From: JBALVO01 sp036961445
GTDB taxonomy: Bacteria; Pseudomonadota; Gammaproteobacteria; Pseudomonadales; Halieaceae
DNA length: 34,194 nt
NCBI GenBank assembly: GCA_036961445.1
Contig: JBALVO010000030.1
Location: 1-34,194, forward strand
Direction: 5' to 3'
Shown here: one piece after another, positions 7,471 through 15,749 of the stretch
Numbering within the stretch: position 1 is the stretch's first letter
Layout of the letters: each line of letters starts with the position of its first letter
Position numbers and translations under genes: made by a program
Notes under the pieces: model-generated
The model's input: only the letters and a program-made list of their open reading frames with translations
Told to the model about the DNA's origin: nothing
Databases searched by the model: none

Positions 7471-8979
7471 CTACGGTGTAGCGTGGCCTTTAACCGGTGG
7501 CAGCCTGTCATATGTCGTCAGTGCGTGTCTGATCTGCCCGGTCAGACCTGCTGGGATCTGTTCCCACTTAAAGCGCCACATCCAGTTCCCCACAGTGGTG
7601 CCCGGAGTATTCATGCGGTGCGCGCCACCCAGGCCCAGGAAATCCTGCCAGGGGACGACGGCGGTATTGGCCGGCGAGGCCATGGCCTGTTCGATCAGCA
7701 TCCACGGCATAGCGACGGGCGGGTTGTTGAAATAACGATAGACTGTGTCTCGTGTGTGGTCGGGGAGACTCTCAAACCAGCCCAATGTAGTGTTGTTGTC
7801 ATGGGTGCCGGTATAAACAATATCGCCGCGGGCATGTTGGTGGCTGAGGTAGGGGTTGTCAGGGTTACCGTCAAAGGCAAATTGCAGAATTACCATGCCA
7901 GGCAGCGCAAAGTCGTGGCGCAGGGTTTCAACCTCGGCGCTAATAGTTCCGAGATTCTCAGCGACCAGACACAGGTCCGGGTAGTTCTCGCGCACCGCGC
8001 TCAGCAGCTCTCTGCCCGGGGCGTGCACCCATTTCCCTTGCTTGGCGGAGGTGGCGCTGGCCGGAATCTCCCAATAGGCCTCAAGTGCGCGAAAATGATC
8101 GACTCGGGCGATATCAAACTGCTGTGCAGCCGAGTCAAAACGTTGTAGCCACCAGGCGAAGCCACTATCGCGCATTAATTGCCAGTTGTACTGGGGGTTG
8201 CCCCAGAGTTGCCCTTCGGCGGAAAAATAATCCGGCGGCACGCCGGTTACCGTTACGGGATGACCGGTTTCGTCGAGGTTAAACAAACTCTGGTGGGCCC
8301 ACACATCGGCACTTTCCTGGTGCACGTAAATTGGCATATCCCCAAAGAGCAGGATGTCGTGTGCATTGGCGTACTGGCGCAGCTCACGCCACTGGCAGTG
8401 AAACACAAACTGACGAAAGCGCAATTGACTTAGCTTACTGGCCAGTTCCCCGGCACGAGTATTACAGGCCGTGGGTTCGCAATCGCGCAGACCGAGCGGC
8501 CAGGCCGTCCAGGGTTGGTGCATCTGGGCATCCCGAAAAGCCTGGAAGCGTACATAATCTTCCAGCCAGAACTCCGTTTCTCGCAGAAAGCTGGTGTAGG
8601 CTGCGATCATTGGAGAGGCCACGGCAGTGGCTACTTGCTCAAAGAACGCGGCACTGGCCTGGTCGAGGGCCAGGCGTTTGCGCTGCGGCGTTATCTGGCC
8701 AATGTCAGCCTGTTCCTGGGTGAGCCAGTCCTGGTCCACCAGCCACTGCAGGTCTATCAGGTCCGGGTTGCCCGCATGAACCGAGAACGATTGATAGGGG
8801 CACAGGTCCGAGTGGGTGGGTCCCAGTGGTAGCACTTGCCAAATTTGTAGTCCCGCTGCGGCAATCAGGTCGATGAAACGTCGGGCATCGGCGCCAAAAT
8901 CACCGGTGTAACCGGCACTGGGCAAGCTGCTGGGGTGTAACAATACGCCGGCCCTGCGCTGGGCCAGGAGGGTTTTCAT
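7471..8979 (-). CDS. malQ: 4-alpha-glucanotransferase (amylomaltase)
   Basis: A GH77 enzyme of 502 residues, the usual bacterial size. It transfers segments of alpha-1,4-glucan between maltooligosaccharides in the cytoplasm (EC 2.4.1.25). The N-terminus has the G-V-L-L-H-P-S-S-L-P motif, followed by Q-V-L-P-L-G-P-T. Catalytic residues read by eye are D294 (R-V-D-H-F-R), E341 (V-A-E-N-L-G) and D394 (G-T-H-D-N-N-T). R-V-D-H-F-R is followed by A where G is usual, and A-E-N-L-G replaces A-E-D-L-G, both mild changes. The gene starts 6 bases after the GH57 stop codon, so malQ, the GH57 gene and glgC form one operon. MalQ would recycle the short glucans left by phosphorylase and the GH57 enzyme. Confidence 0.95.
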   Translation of the reverse strand: MKTLLAQRRAGVLLHPSSLPSAGYTGDFGADARRFIDLIAAAGLQIWQVLPLGPTHSDLCPYQSFSVHAGNPDLIDLQWLVDQDWLTQEQADIGQITPQRKRLALDQASAAFFEQVATAVASPMIAAYTSFLRETEFWLEDYVRFQAFRDAQMHQPWTAWPLGLRDCEPTACNTRAGELASKLSQLRFRQFVFHCQWRELRQYANAHDILLFGDMPIYVHQESADVWAHQSLFNLDETGHPVTVTGVPPDYFSAEGQLWGNPQYNWQLMRDSGFAWWLQRFDSAAQQFDIARVDHFRALEAYWEIPASATSAKQGKWVHAPGRELLSAVRENYPDLCLVAENLGTISAEVETLRHDFALPGMVILQFAFDGNPDNPYLSHQHARGDIVYTGTHDNNTTLGWFESLPDHTRDTVYRYFNNPPVAMPWMLIEQAMASPANTAVVPWQDFLGLGGAHRMNTPGTTVGNWMWRFKWEQIPAGLTGQIRHALTTYDRLPPVKGHATP

Positions 8980-8985
8980 ACGTTG

Positions 8986-10683
8986 TTACTCGCCGCTCTC
9001 GTGGTGATGCCGCATAACGCCACCGCGACTCGGTTTGCCGCCACCACGGGAAATCACTTCGGAAAGATAGGCCGGTGCTTCGACATTCAACATCTGGTAA
9101 AGGTTGGCCAGGTGCATGCGGTAGAGCTGGTCAAACTGGCCTACCGTGGCGGATGGATTGTAGTCACCAAACCACCAGAACCAATCGGAACCTTCACAGA
9201 TAGCCAGTTGTCTTTCTGCATCCGCTATCTCCTGTGGCGTCAAATTCCCGGTGGCGAGTTGTTGATCAAATGTGTGCTTTGCCGCGACCAGTATTTCCCA
9301 GGCGCGGTTCTTCTCGGGGTCCCCTATCCAGGTGGAAAATGTACCGTACACCCAGCTGCCGGCTACCAATTGATCTTCCTGGGCCGGTTGCGGTGAGTTC
9401 TCCGCCTGAAATTGCTCGAAGGTGGTCAACTGCAGGAGTGGGTGGTCGGCCAGGCTCTGGTAGAGATGGTTGAGAAAGTGGTAGCCGTTTTCCGGGAAGT
9501 ATTCCCAGGCGTTCTCGCCGTCCAGGATAATGGAGATCAGGCAGTCGTCCCGGTCCGGACACAGCTCGGCGATGTTTTCCATGTGCCCCAACAGGTTGGC
9601 CACAGCGTCTTCGGCGTGCCAGTCCGAATAGCTGAACCCGATCAGGTCGGACAGGCCGTCATCGCGAAAAAAACAATCTATTGGAACCTCGCCGAAGCGA
9701 TAGACGCGGTGGCTACAGGATTCGCTGTGGGAGTCATGGCTGTTGCGTAATACACTGCCGCCGCTGGCGACCCAGCGAAAGTCGTTATCGGCGAATAACT
9801 TCAGCGCCTGCTGACTTACGCCACCTTCCGATGGCCATATTCCCGCGGGCTTATGGCCGAAGACGCGCTCAAACGTCGCTAATCCGTGATCCAGGTGCCA
9901 CTGTGCTCGAGCCGCGCCGCCGGGGTACTCGGTGGTTACCGGCAGGTGTACCTCGGGCATGGCTTCTTTGGCGGAGTTGAGGTCCAGTAACAGGGGCACA
10001 ATAGGGTGCGCGTAGGGGCTCATGCACAGTTCCACCTGGCCATTCTTGGCCAATGCCCGATAACGCGGTACCAGGGAGCGCATTTGCTCCAGGATTATGT
10101 GTAGCAACTCGCGACGTTCGTGCAGGGTGAAATTAACCGCTTTTTCCTGCAGTCTGGCGATGCGAGGGTCACTGCGCTGCACTGACTCCCCCATCCAGCT
10201 GAGGTGGTACCAGACCAACAGGTCGGCGAGAAATTGATTGGAGGCGTAGATCAGGCTTTGCGGATGCACTTCGTACCACTCGGCCATGGTTGCCAGACGT
10301 TTGTAGGGCTCAAAGCGGTCAATCATGCGTTCTTTGTTGGCGCGCAAACAGTCCTGCATCAGACGCAATCGACTCTGTTCATTGCCTGGCAGCGCAGGCT
10401 CGGCCAGTTCGGCCAGTATCTGGTCCTTGATGGCGCCATGGCCTTCCAGGTAGGCGGTAATTTGCTCGACGTAATCTTCAATTTGCTCCAGCAGTATCGG
10501 CGCAAAATTAACCACCGCCCTGGCCTCAGGCACAGCTTCCAGATGCGCGGCCATGTCGACGTAGTCTTTAATCGCGTGCAGGTAAGTCCAGGGCAGGTGC
10601 ACAGCACCGGTGCGGGTGTCGCGGTACTCTGGTTGGTGCATGTGCCACAACAGCACCACGCTCATGGGCTTTTTATCGGGCAT
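8986..10683 (-). CDS. GH57 alpha-amylase/amylopullulanase-type glycoside hydrolase
   Basis: A 565-residue cytoplasmic enzyme with the five GH57 motifs: H14-x-H-Q-P18; G-Q-V-E-L through H-P-I-V-P-L (215-231); W283-P-S-E286-G-G, with E286 the nucleophile; F-F-R-D-D-G-L-S-D (338-346), expected to supply the acid/base Asp; and L-D-G-E-N-A-W-E-Y-F (387-396). No signal peptide is visible, so it acts on intracellular glucan. Its first 11 bases overlap the end of glgC. GH57 includes amylases, pullulanases, transferases and branching enzymes. The motif set looks closest to the amylase/amylopullulanase group, and this genome segment has a normal GH13 glgB, so a branching role is unlikely. Debranching or trimming of phosphorylase-limit glycogen is a reasonable inference, because no glgX is present here. 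Confidence 0.92.
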   Translation of the reverse strand: MPDKKPMSVVLLWHMHQPEYRDTRTGAVHLPWTYLHAIKDYVDMAAHLEAVPEARAVVNFAPILLEQIEDYVEQITAYLEGHGAIKDQILAELAEPALPGNEQSRLRLMQDCLRANKERMIDRFEPYKRLATMAEWYEVHPQSLIYASNQFLADLLVWYHLSWMGESVQRSDPRIARLQEKAVNFTLHERRELLHIILEQMRSLVPRYRALAKNGQVELCMSPYAHPIVPLLLDLNSAKEAMPEVHLPVTTEYPGGAARAQWHLDHGLATFERVFGHKPAGIWPSEGGVSQQALKLFADNDFRWVASGGSVLRNSHDSHSESCSHRVYRFGEVPIDCFFRDDGLSDLIGFSYSDWHAEDAVANLLGHMENIAELCPDRDDCLISIILDGENAWEYFPENGYHFLNHLYQSLADHPLLQLTTFEQFQAENSPQPAQEDQLVAGSWVYGTFSTWIGDPEKNRAWEILVAAKHTFDQQLATGNLTPQEIADAERQLAICEGSDWFWWFGDYNPSATVGQFDQLYRMHLANLYQMLNVEAPAYLSEVISRGGGKPSRGGVMRHHHESGE

Positions 10684-11941
10684 AGTGCAACCTCTGTCCC
10701 AGCATTTCCGGTGTAATCAGGACCACGCCTCCCTCGGATATATGGAAGCGTGCCGCATCTTCCTTAGCATTGAGGCCGATGGTGGTGTGCGGTGGAATAA
10801 TACAACCTTTGTCGATTACCGCTTTTTTAATCACACAATGTCGGCCAATTTCCACCTGGGGGAAGACCACAGAATCCTCTATGCGCGAGTAGGAATGGAT
10901 GTCTACATTACGAAACAGTAAAGAGTGACGCACATAGGAGCCCGATACAATGCAGCCCCCGGCGACCATGGAATCCACGGCCATGCCCCGGCGGCCCTGG
11001 TCATCGAACACGAACTTGGCCGGTGGCACCTGGTCCAGGTGCGTCCAGATCGGCCAGTGCCGGTCATACAAATTGAGTTCAGGGCTGACCTCGATTAATT
11101 CCAGGTTTGCTTCCCAGAAGGCGTCTATAGTGCCCACATCTCGCCAGTAGGCGGGCCTGCCACTGGGGTCCTTACGAAAAGGAAAAGCGGTTACACGGCG
11201 TCGATTGATGACGTCCGGGATAATATCGCCGCCAAAATCGCGGCCAGAATCGGGCGTGTCCGCATCGCGTAACAGCTCCTCAATTAACACCTCGGTGCGG
11301 AATATATAAATCCCCATAGAGGCCAGTGCCTGGTCTGCGCTGCCCGGCATAGGCGCGGGGTTGTCCGGTTTTTCAGTGAATTCGATAATACGATGGTGTT
11401 CGTCCACTGCCATGACCCCAAAGCCTTGAGCCTGTTCCAGCGGCACTTCTATGCAGCCCACGGTAATGTCGGCCTCAGCTTCTACGTGCGCTGCCAGCAT
11501 GGTGCCATAATCCATTTTGTAGACGTGGTCTCCCGCTAAAATCAGTACAAATTCCGGGTTGTGTGTGCGAATGATGTCAATGTTTTGGTAGATCGCGTCT
11601 GCCGTACCCATATACCAGGAGGTTTCCAGTCGCTGCTGCGCGGGCAGGAGTTCCACGAACTCTCCGAGTTCGCCACGCATAAAACCCCAGCCCCGTTGCA
11701 CATGTTGTATCAGGCTGTGTGCTTTGTACTGGGTGAGTATACCCACCTGACGGATACCGGAGTTCACACAATTGGACAGCGGGAAATCGATAATCCGGAA
11801 TTTTCCGCCAAAGGGTACCGCCGGTTTGGCGCGCCACATGGTCAGCTGTTTTAAGCGCGAGCCACGGCCACCGGCCAATACCAGCGCGAGGGTATTGCGT
11901 GTTAGGCGGCTGACGTAGCGGGCTGATTCCTGGTTGCTCAT
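10673..11941 (-). CDS. glgC: Glucose-1-phosphate adenylyltransferase (ADP-glucose pyrophosphorylase)
   Basis: Makes ADP-glucose from ATP and glucose-1-phosphate (EC 2.7.7.27), the committed step of bacterial glycogen synthesis. It has 422 residues, the normal length. Features are the nucleotide loop L-V-L-A-G-G-R-G-S-R-L (20-30), the K-P-A-V-P-F-G-G-K-F-R-I-I-D-F block, W-Y-M-G-T-A-D-A, A-G-D-H-V-Y-K-M-D-Y, F-T-E-K-P with the substrate Lys, and a C-terminal left-handed helix region (V-D-I-H-S-Y-S-R-I-E-D-S onward). It is first in a leftward operon and overlaps the GH57 gene by 11 bases. The start has no clear Shine-Dalgarno site, but family proteins begin similarly. It is divergent from glgB, with a shared control region. 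Confidence 0.97.
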   Translation of the reverse strand: MSNQESARYVSRLTRNTLALVLAGGRGSRLKQLTMWRAKPAVPFGGKFRIIDFPLSNCVNSGIRQVGILTQYKAHSLIQHVQRGWGFMRGELGEFVELLPAQQRLETSWYMGTADAIYQNIDIIRTHNPEFVLILAGDHVYKMDYGTMLAAHVEAEADITVGCIEVPLEQAQGFGVMAVDEHHRIIEFTEKPDNPAPMPGSADQALASMGIYIFRTEVLIEELLRDADTPDSGRDFGGDIIPDVINRRRVTAFPFRKDPSGRPAYWRDVGTIDAFWEANLELIEVSPELNLYDRHWPIWTHLDQVPPAKFVFDDQGRRGMAVDSMVAGGCIVSGSYVRHSLLFRNVDIHSYSRIEDSVVFPQVEIGRHCVIKKAVIDKGCIIPPHTTIGLNAKEDAARFHISEGGVVLITPEMLGQRLHYAR

Positions 11942-12088
11942 GGTTAATTCATTGATCTGTGAACTGGTTAGCTTGGGTTTATTTGATTACTATCAAGTTA
12001 CTTTGTGCCCAATGTGCGAAGCTTAATTGTGGACAATAAGTGCGGAAATGTCCTGTTTTTGTGTTTGATATAAATCAGTAGAAAGTGA
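11942..12088. promoter_or_regulatory. Divergent glgC/glgB intergenic control region
   Basis: This 147-base A+T-richer gap must hold the promoters for the leftward glgC operon and the rightward glgB operon. I find no convincing -35/-10 pair on either strand. A short inverted repeat, ATTGT-GG-ACAAT (12026-12037), lies near the centre; at 5 bp per arm it could be chance. TATAAA at 12070-12075 is a possible -10 for glgB. Confidence 0.5.
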
Positions 12089-14281
12089 ATGAAGTCAGTA
12101 TCAGCCCAACAATTATTGAAAGATAGCATTCATCGCATACTTGCGGGGCGCCATCACGATCCATTTGACGTGCTCGGTTGCCACCAGCAGAGCAAGCGAT
12201 GGTGTGTGCGGGCGTTTTTGCCCGGAGCCGCTGAGGCCCAGGTCGTTATCGGTGCTAAGCAGTGGCCCATGGAGCGCCAGCCTGATACGGATTTTTTCAC
12301 CTTTAAGGCAGCGCAAAAAACGATGCCGGAATACCAGCTGCGCTGGCGGTCAAAGCAGGGCGATTGGCAGCAGCAGGAGGACCCCTATCGCTTTGGCCCC
12401 ACGATTGGTGACCTCGACCTGCACCTGTTCGCAGAGGGCAAGCACGAACACATCTACCGTATTCTCGGTGCACATTGCTGTGAACATGAAGGCGTTAAAG
12501 GCGTGCGCTTCGCCACCTGGGCGCCAAACGCACTGCGCATTAGCGTGGTCGGTGATTTCAACCAATGGCATGGTTTGAGCCATCCGATGCGGGCCAGGGG
12601 CCTCAGTGGTGTTTGGGAGCTGTTCGTACCGGGCCTGGATGCCGGGGAAAAATACAAGTTTGAACTTTGCGATGCCAAGGGCAGGCTACGCCTGAAGACC
12701 GATCCCTACGGCAACCGCTTTGAAATGCGACCAGCCACCGCTGCCATCGTGTGCTCACCTGCAGAATTTGCATGGTCCGATCAACAGTGGATGGGGCAGC
12801 GCGCGCACTGGGATTGGCAGCATGCGCCTATTTCCATCTACGAGTTTCATCCCAGTTCATGGCGGCGCGAAGAGGACGGTGGTTTCCTGAATTTCCGGGA
12901 TATGGCCGCCCAGTTGGTTGACTACGTAAAGCAACTGGGTTTTACCCATGTGGAACTGTTGCCCATCATGGAGCATCCGCTGGATGATTCCTGGGGTTAC
13001 CAGACCACCGGCTATTTTGCGCCGTCCCAGCGCTTCGGCAGCCCTGATGATTTTCGCTATTTTATCGACCTGCTACACCAACATGAGATTGGCGTTATCC
13101 TGGACTGGGTGCCAGCCCACTTCCCCCGCGACGCTCATGCCCTGGCGCGCTTTGACGGCACGGCCTTGTATGAGCACGCCGATCCGCGCCGCGGCGAGCA
13201 CACTGAGTGGGGCACCCTGATATTTAATTATGGGCGCAATGAGGTGAAGAACTTCCTGCTGGCCAGTGCCAATTACTGGTTAGAGGAATTTCACCTGGAC
13301 GGTCTGCGTGTTGATGCTGTGGCGTCCATGCTGTACCTGGACTATTCGCGTGAACCCGGCGAGTGGGAACCCAATCGCTATGGCGGTAGGGAAAACCTGG
13401 AAGCCATCGATTTCCTGCGTGAACTCAACACGCTGACCCACGGCCGTCATCCTGGCACGCTGACTATTGCCGAAGAATCTACCGCCTGGCCCCAGGTAAC
13501 GCGTCCCACCTGGGTTGGCGGCCTGGGTTTTTCCATGAAGTGGAATATGGGTTGGATGCACGACACGCTGAATTATTTTTCCCAGGAGTCCATCTACCGG
13601 CAATACCATCACGACCAGCTTACTTTTGGCTTGATGTATGCCTTCTCAGAGAACTTCCTATTGCCTTTTTCCCACGATGAAGTGGTACATGGCAAGTACT
13701 CCATGCTTGGCAAAATGTCGGGTGATGACTGGCAGAAGTTTGCCAATTTGCGCCTTTTGTACACGTATATGTATACCTACCCTGGCGCTAAATTGTTGTT
13801 CATGGGTTGTGAATTCGGAGAGCCCGGGGAATGGCGTCACCAGGGACAACTGACCTGGGATCTGCTGGAGAAAGAGCCTCACAAGGGCTTGCATCAGCTA
13901 GTGGGCGATCTTAATCGCCTGTATCGAAAGGAACCCAGTCTGTATCGCGGTCAGTTCAGCGCCGCCGGTTTTGAATGGATCGATTGCCACGATGCTACCC
14001 AGTCGGTACTGAGTTATCTGCGTTGGGACGGCGCTGATTTTCATGTGGTGGTGTTGAACTTTACCCCGGTGATACGTCGCCATTATCGTATCGGAGTCCC
14101 GCGCCCGGGTGTTTACACGGAAGTGCTAAACAGTGATTCACGCTTCTATGGTGGTAGTGATACTGGCAACGAACCCGGCCTTCACAGTGACCCGGTGTTC
14201 TGGATGGGGCACGATAATTCGCTATCGCTGACGCTGCCGCCATTGGGGGCTTTGGTGCTAAAACTTGGCGGGGTGAGTTGA
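12089..14281 (+). CDS. glgB: 1,4-alpha-glucan branching enzyme
   Basis: Adds alpha-1,6 branches to growing glycogen (EC 2.4.1.18) in the cytoplasm. At 730 residues it has the E. coli-like layout: an extra N-terminal domain (about 1-115), a CBM48 module (about 120-225) and a GH13 barrel. The catalytic triad is D409 (D-G-L-R-V-D-A), E462 (I-A-E-E-S) and D530 (F-S-H-D-E-V-V-H-G); the spacings equal those of E. coli D405/E458/D526. H-P-x-D-x-S-W-G-Y-Q is also present. The ribosome site is weak. It is first in the rightward operon, with glgA starting 5 bases after its stop codon. Confidence 0.97.
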   Translation: MKSVSAQQLLKDSIHRILAGRHHDPFDVLGCHQQSKRWCVRAFLPGAAEAQVVIGAKQWPMERQPDTDFFTFKAAQKTMPEYQLRWRSKQGDWQQQEDPYRFGPTIGDLDLHLFAEGKHEHIYRILGAHCCEHEGVKGVRFATWAPNALRISVVGDFNQWHGLSHPMRARGLSGVWELFVPGLDAGEKYKFELCDAKGRLRLKTDPYGNRFEMRPATAAIVCSPAEFAWSDQQWMGQRAHWDWQHAPISIYEFHPSSWRREEDGGFLNFRDMAAQLVDYVKQLGFTHVELLPIMEHPLDDSWGYQTTGYFAPSQRFGSPDDFRYFIDLLHQHEIGVILDWVPAHFPRDAHALARFDGTALYEHADPRRGEHTEWGTLIFNYGRNEVKNFLLASANYWLEEFHLDGLRVDAVASMLYLDYSREPGEWEPNRYGGRENLEAIDFLRELNTLTHGRHPGTLTIAEESTAWPQVTRPTWVGGLGFSMKWNMGWMHDTLNYFSQESIYRQYHHDQLTFGLMYAFSENFLLPFSHDEVVHGKYSMLGKMSGDDWQKFANLRLLYTYMYTYPGAKLLFMGCEFGEPGEWRHQGQLTWDLLEKEPHKGLHQLVGDLNRLYRKEPSLYRGQFSAAGFEWIDCHDATQSVLSYLRWDGADFHVVVLNFTPVIRRHYRIGVPRPGVYTEVLNSDSRFYGGSDTGNEPGLHSDPVFWMGHDNSLSLTLPPLGALVLKLGGVS

Positions 14282-14286
14282 GTCTC

Positions 14287-15735
14287 ATGACGAAGCTGTT
14301 GTTTGTCGCAAGTGAGGTGTATCCCCTGGTCAAAACCGGTGGTCTGGCAGATGTTGCCGGCACCCTGCCGGAAGTGCTGCGGCAAAAAGGGTTGGATGTG
14401 CGCCTGCTGCTGCCGGCTTACGCGGATTTACTGGCAGATCTGGATGTTGCGCCGGACATTGCTGCCGAACTGGACCTGGGCGGCACTGTGGTGCGCATTC
14501 TGGTAATGCGCTTGCCAGGCACGAGCGTGCTTGTCTGGTTGCTGGATCATCCGCTGTTTTCTGCACGTCCGGGTAACCCGTATCACGATGAGCAGAGTGT
14601 TTCCTGGCCTGATAACGCCGATCGTTTCATGCTGTTGTCCCGCGCTGCGGCGCACATCAGTACCAACGACACGGCGCTGGACTGGCGTCCTGATGTATTA
14701 CATTGCAATGACTGGCATACCGGCCCGGCAATAGCTCTGACACACCTGAGCGAGCGTCGACCACTGACGGTTTTTACCATACACAACCTGGCACATATGG
14801 GGATATTCGATCGCGCGACGTTTGATCGGCTGCCGTTTCCCGGGCACTTGTGGCAGGAGCCCGGACTGGAGTTTTACGGCCAGTGTTGTTTTATCAAAGG
14901 GGGCCTGGTATTTGCGGATTACATCACCACGGTCAGTCCCACCTATGCCCGGGAAATCTGCCATGCTCCCGGTGGTATGGGGCTGGAAGGTCTGCTTATG
15001 CAGCGCTGCGACCGCTTGGTTGGTATCCTCAACGGCATTGACAACAACGTGTGGGACCCCGCCAGTGATAGCTACCTGGAGCACAGGTACGATGCTGGCT
15101 CGCTGGACAAAAAAGTGCTCAACAAGACTAAACTGCAGCAGGCCCTGGGTCTGCAGGTGCGCAGCGACTTGCCCCTGCTGGGCTTTGTCGGCCGCCTGGC
15201 ACTGCAAAAAGGCCTGGAGCTGTTGTTGCCAGTGCTTGAACAGATCCTGGCCAGCCCCGCCCAGTTGGTCCTGCTGGGTACTGGCGATGCCGCCTATGAA
15301 AAGAGCTTGCTGGCTTTGGCCGCAGCTCATCCGGACGCCATAGCCGTGGTATTGACCTATAATGAAACCGTGGCTCACCGGATCGAAGCTGCGGCGGATA
15401 TCTTCCTGATGCCGTCACTGTTCGAACCCTGTGGGCTCAACCAGTTATACAGTTTGCGCTACGGTACGCTGCCCGTGGTGCGGGAGGTCGGTGGACTTGC
15501 CGATACAGTCGTTGACGTTAATGCAAAGACCCTGGCTGCAGGTACGGCCACCGGTTTTGTGTTCCAGCAACCGCAGCCAGAGGCTTTTTTGGGCGCAGTG
15601 CAGCGCGCTATCAATTTATGGCACCACGCAACCGACTGGCAGCAAGTGCAGCGCACGGCGATGGCGCAGGATTTTTCCTGGCAACAAAGTGCCGACCGTT
15701 ATCTGGAGTTATATCACTCCACAGCAGATAGATGA
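14287..15735 (+). CDS. glgA: Glycogen synthase (ADP-glucose-dependent)
   Basis: A GT5 glycogen synthase (EC 2.4.1.21) that extends alpha-1,4-glucan using ADP-glucose made by GlgC. It has 482 residues from the chosen ATG at 14287. A TTG three codons upstream is in frame, but the ATG places K16-T-G-G-L-A-D-V in the usual family position, with a GGTGAG site 9 bases before it. K16 is the ADP-glucose-binding Lys. The C-terminal block F-E-P-C-G-L-N-Q-L-Y-S-L-R-Y-G-T carries the conserved catalytic Glu. It starts 5 bases after glgB and ends 14 bases before glgP, so the genes are co-transcribed and probably coupled. Confidence 0.97.
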   Translation: MTKLLFVASEVYPLVKTGGLADVAGTLPEVLRQKGLDVRLLLPAYADLLADLDVAPDIAAELDLGGTVVRILVMRLPGTSVLVWLLDHPLFSARPGNPYHDEQSVSWPDNADRFMLLSRAAAHISTNDTALDWRPDVLHCNDWHTGPAIALTHLSERRPLTVFTIHNLAHMGIFDRATFDRLPFPGHLWQEPGLEFYGQCCFIKGGLVFADYITTVSPTYAREICHAPGGMGLEGLLMQRCDRLVGILNGIDNNVWDPASDSYLEHRYDAGSLDKKVLNKTKLQQALGLQVRSDLPLLGFVGRLALQKGLELLLPVLEQILASPAQLVLLGTGDAAYEKSLLALAAAHPDAIAVVLTYNETVAHRIEAAADIFLMPSLFEPCGLNQLYSLRYGTLPVVREVGGLADTVVDVNAKTLAAGTATGFVFQQPQPEAFLGAVQRAINLWHHATDWQQVQRTAMAQDFSWQQSADRYLELYHSTADR

Positions 15736-15749
15736 GGTGAAAGCAGATT

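Noticed and set aside
7326..7511. N-terminal extension of the P450 to 7511
   Set aside because: It crosses the palindrome and the malQ end, reads unlike P450, and the ATG at 7325 has an ideal ribosome site.
7357..8148. 263-codon plus-strand open frame over the P450 promoter and malQ end
   Set aside because: Covers the operator and malQ coding sequence; the translation has no domain.
12026..12037. ATTGT-GG-ACAAT palindrome as a glycogen operator
   Set aside because: Only five bases per arm; expected by chance in A+T-rich gaps. Mentioned in the region entry but not claimed.
14278..14286. TTG start for glgA three codons upstream
   Set aside because: Overlaps the glgB stop; the ATG at 14287 gives the family-typical N-terminus and a better spaced ribosome site.
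14698..15378. 226-codon minus-strand open frame inside glgA
   Set aside because: Antisense shadow of glgA, Gln/His-rich with no motif.
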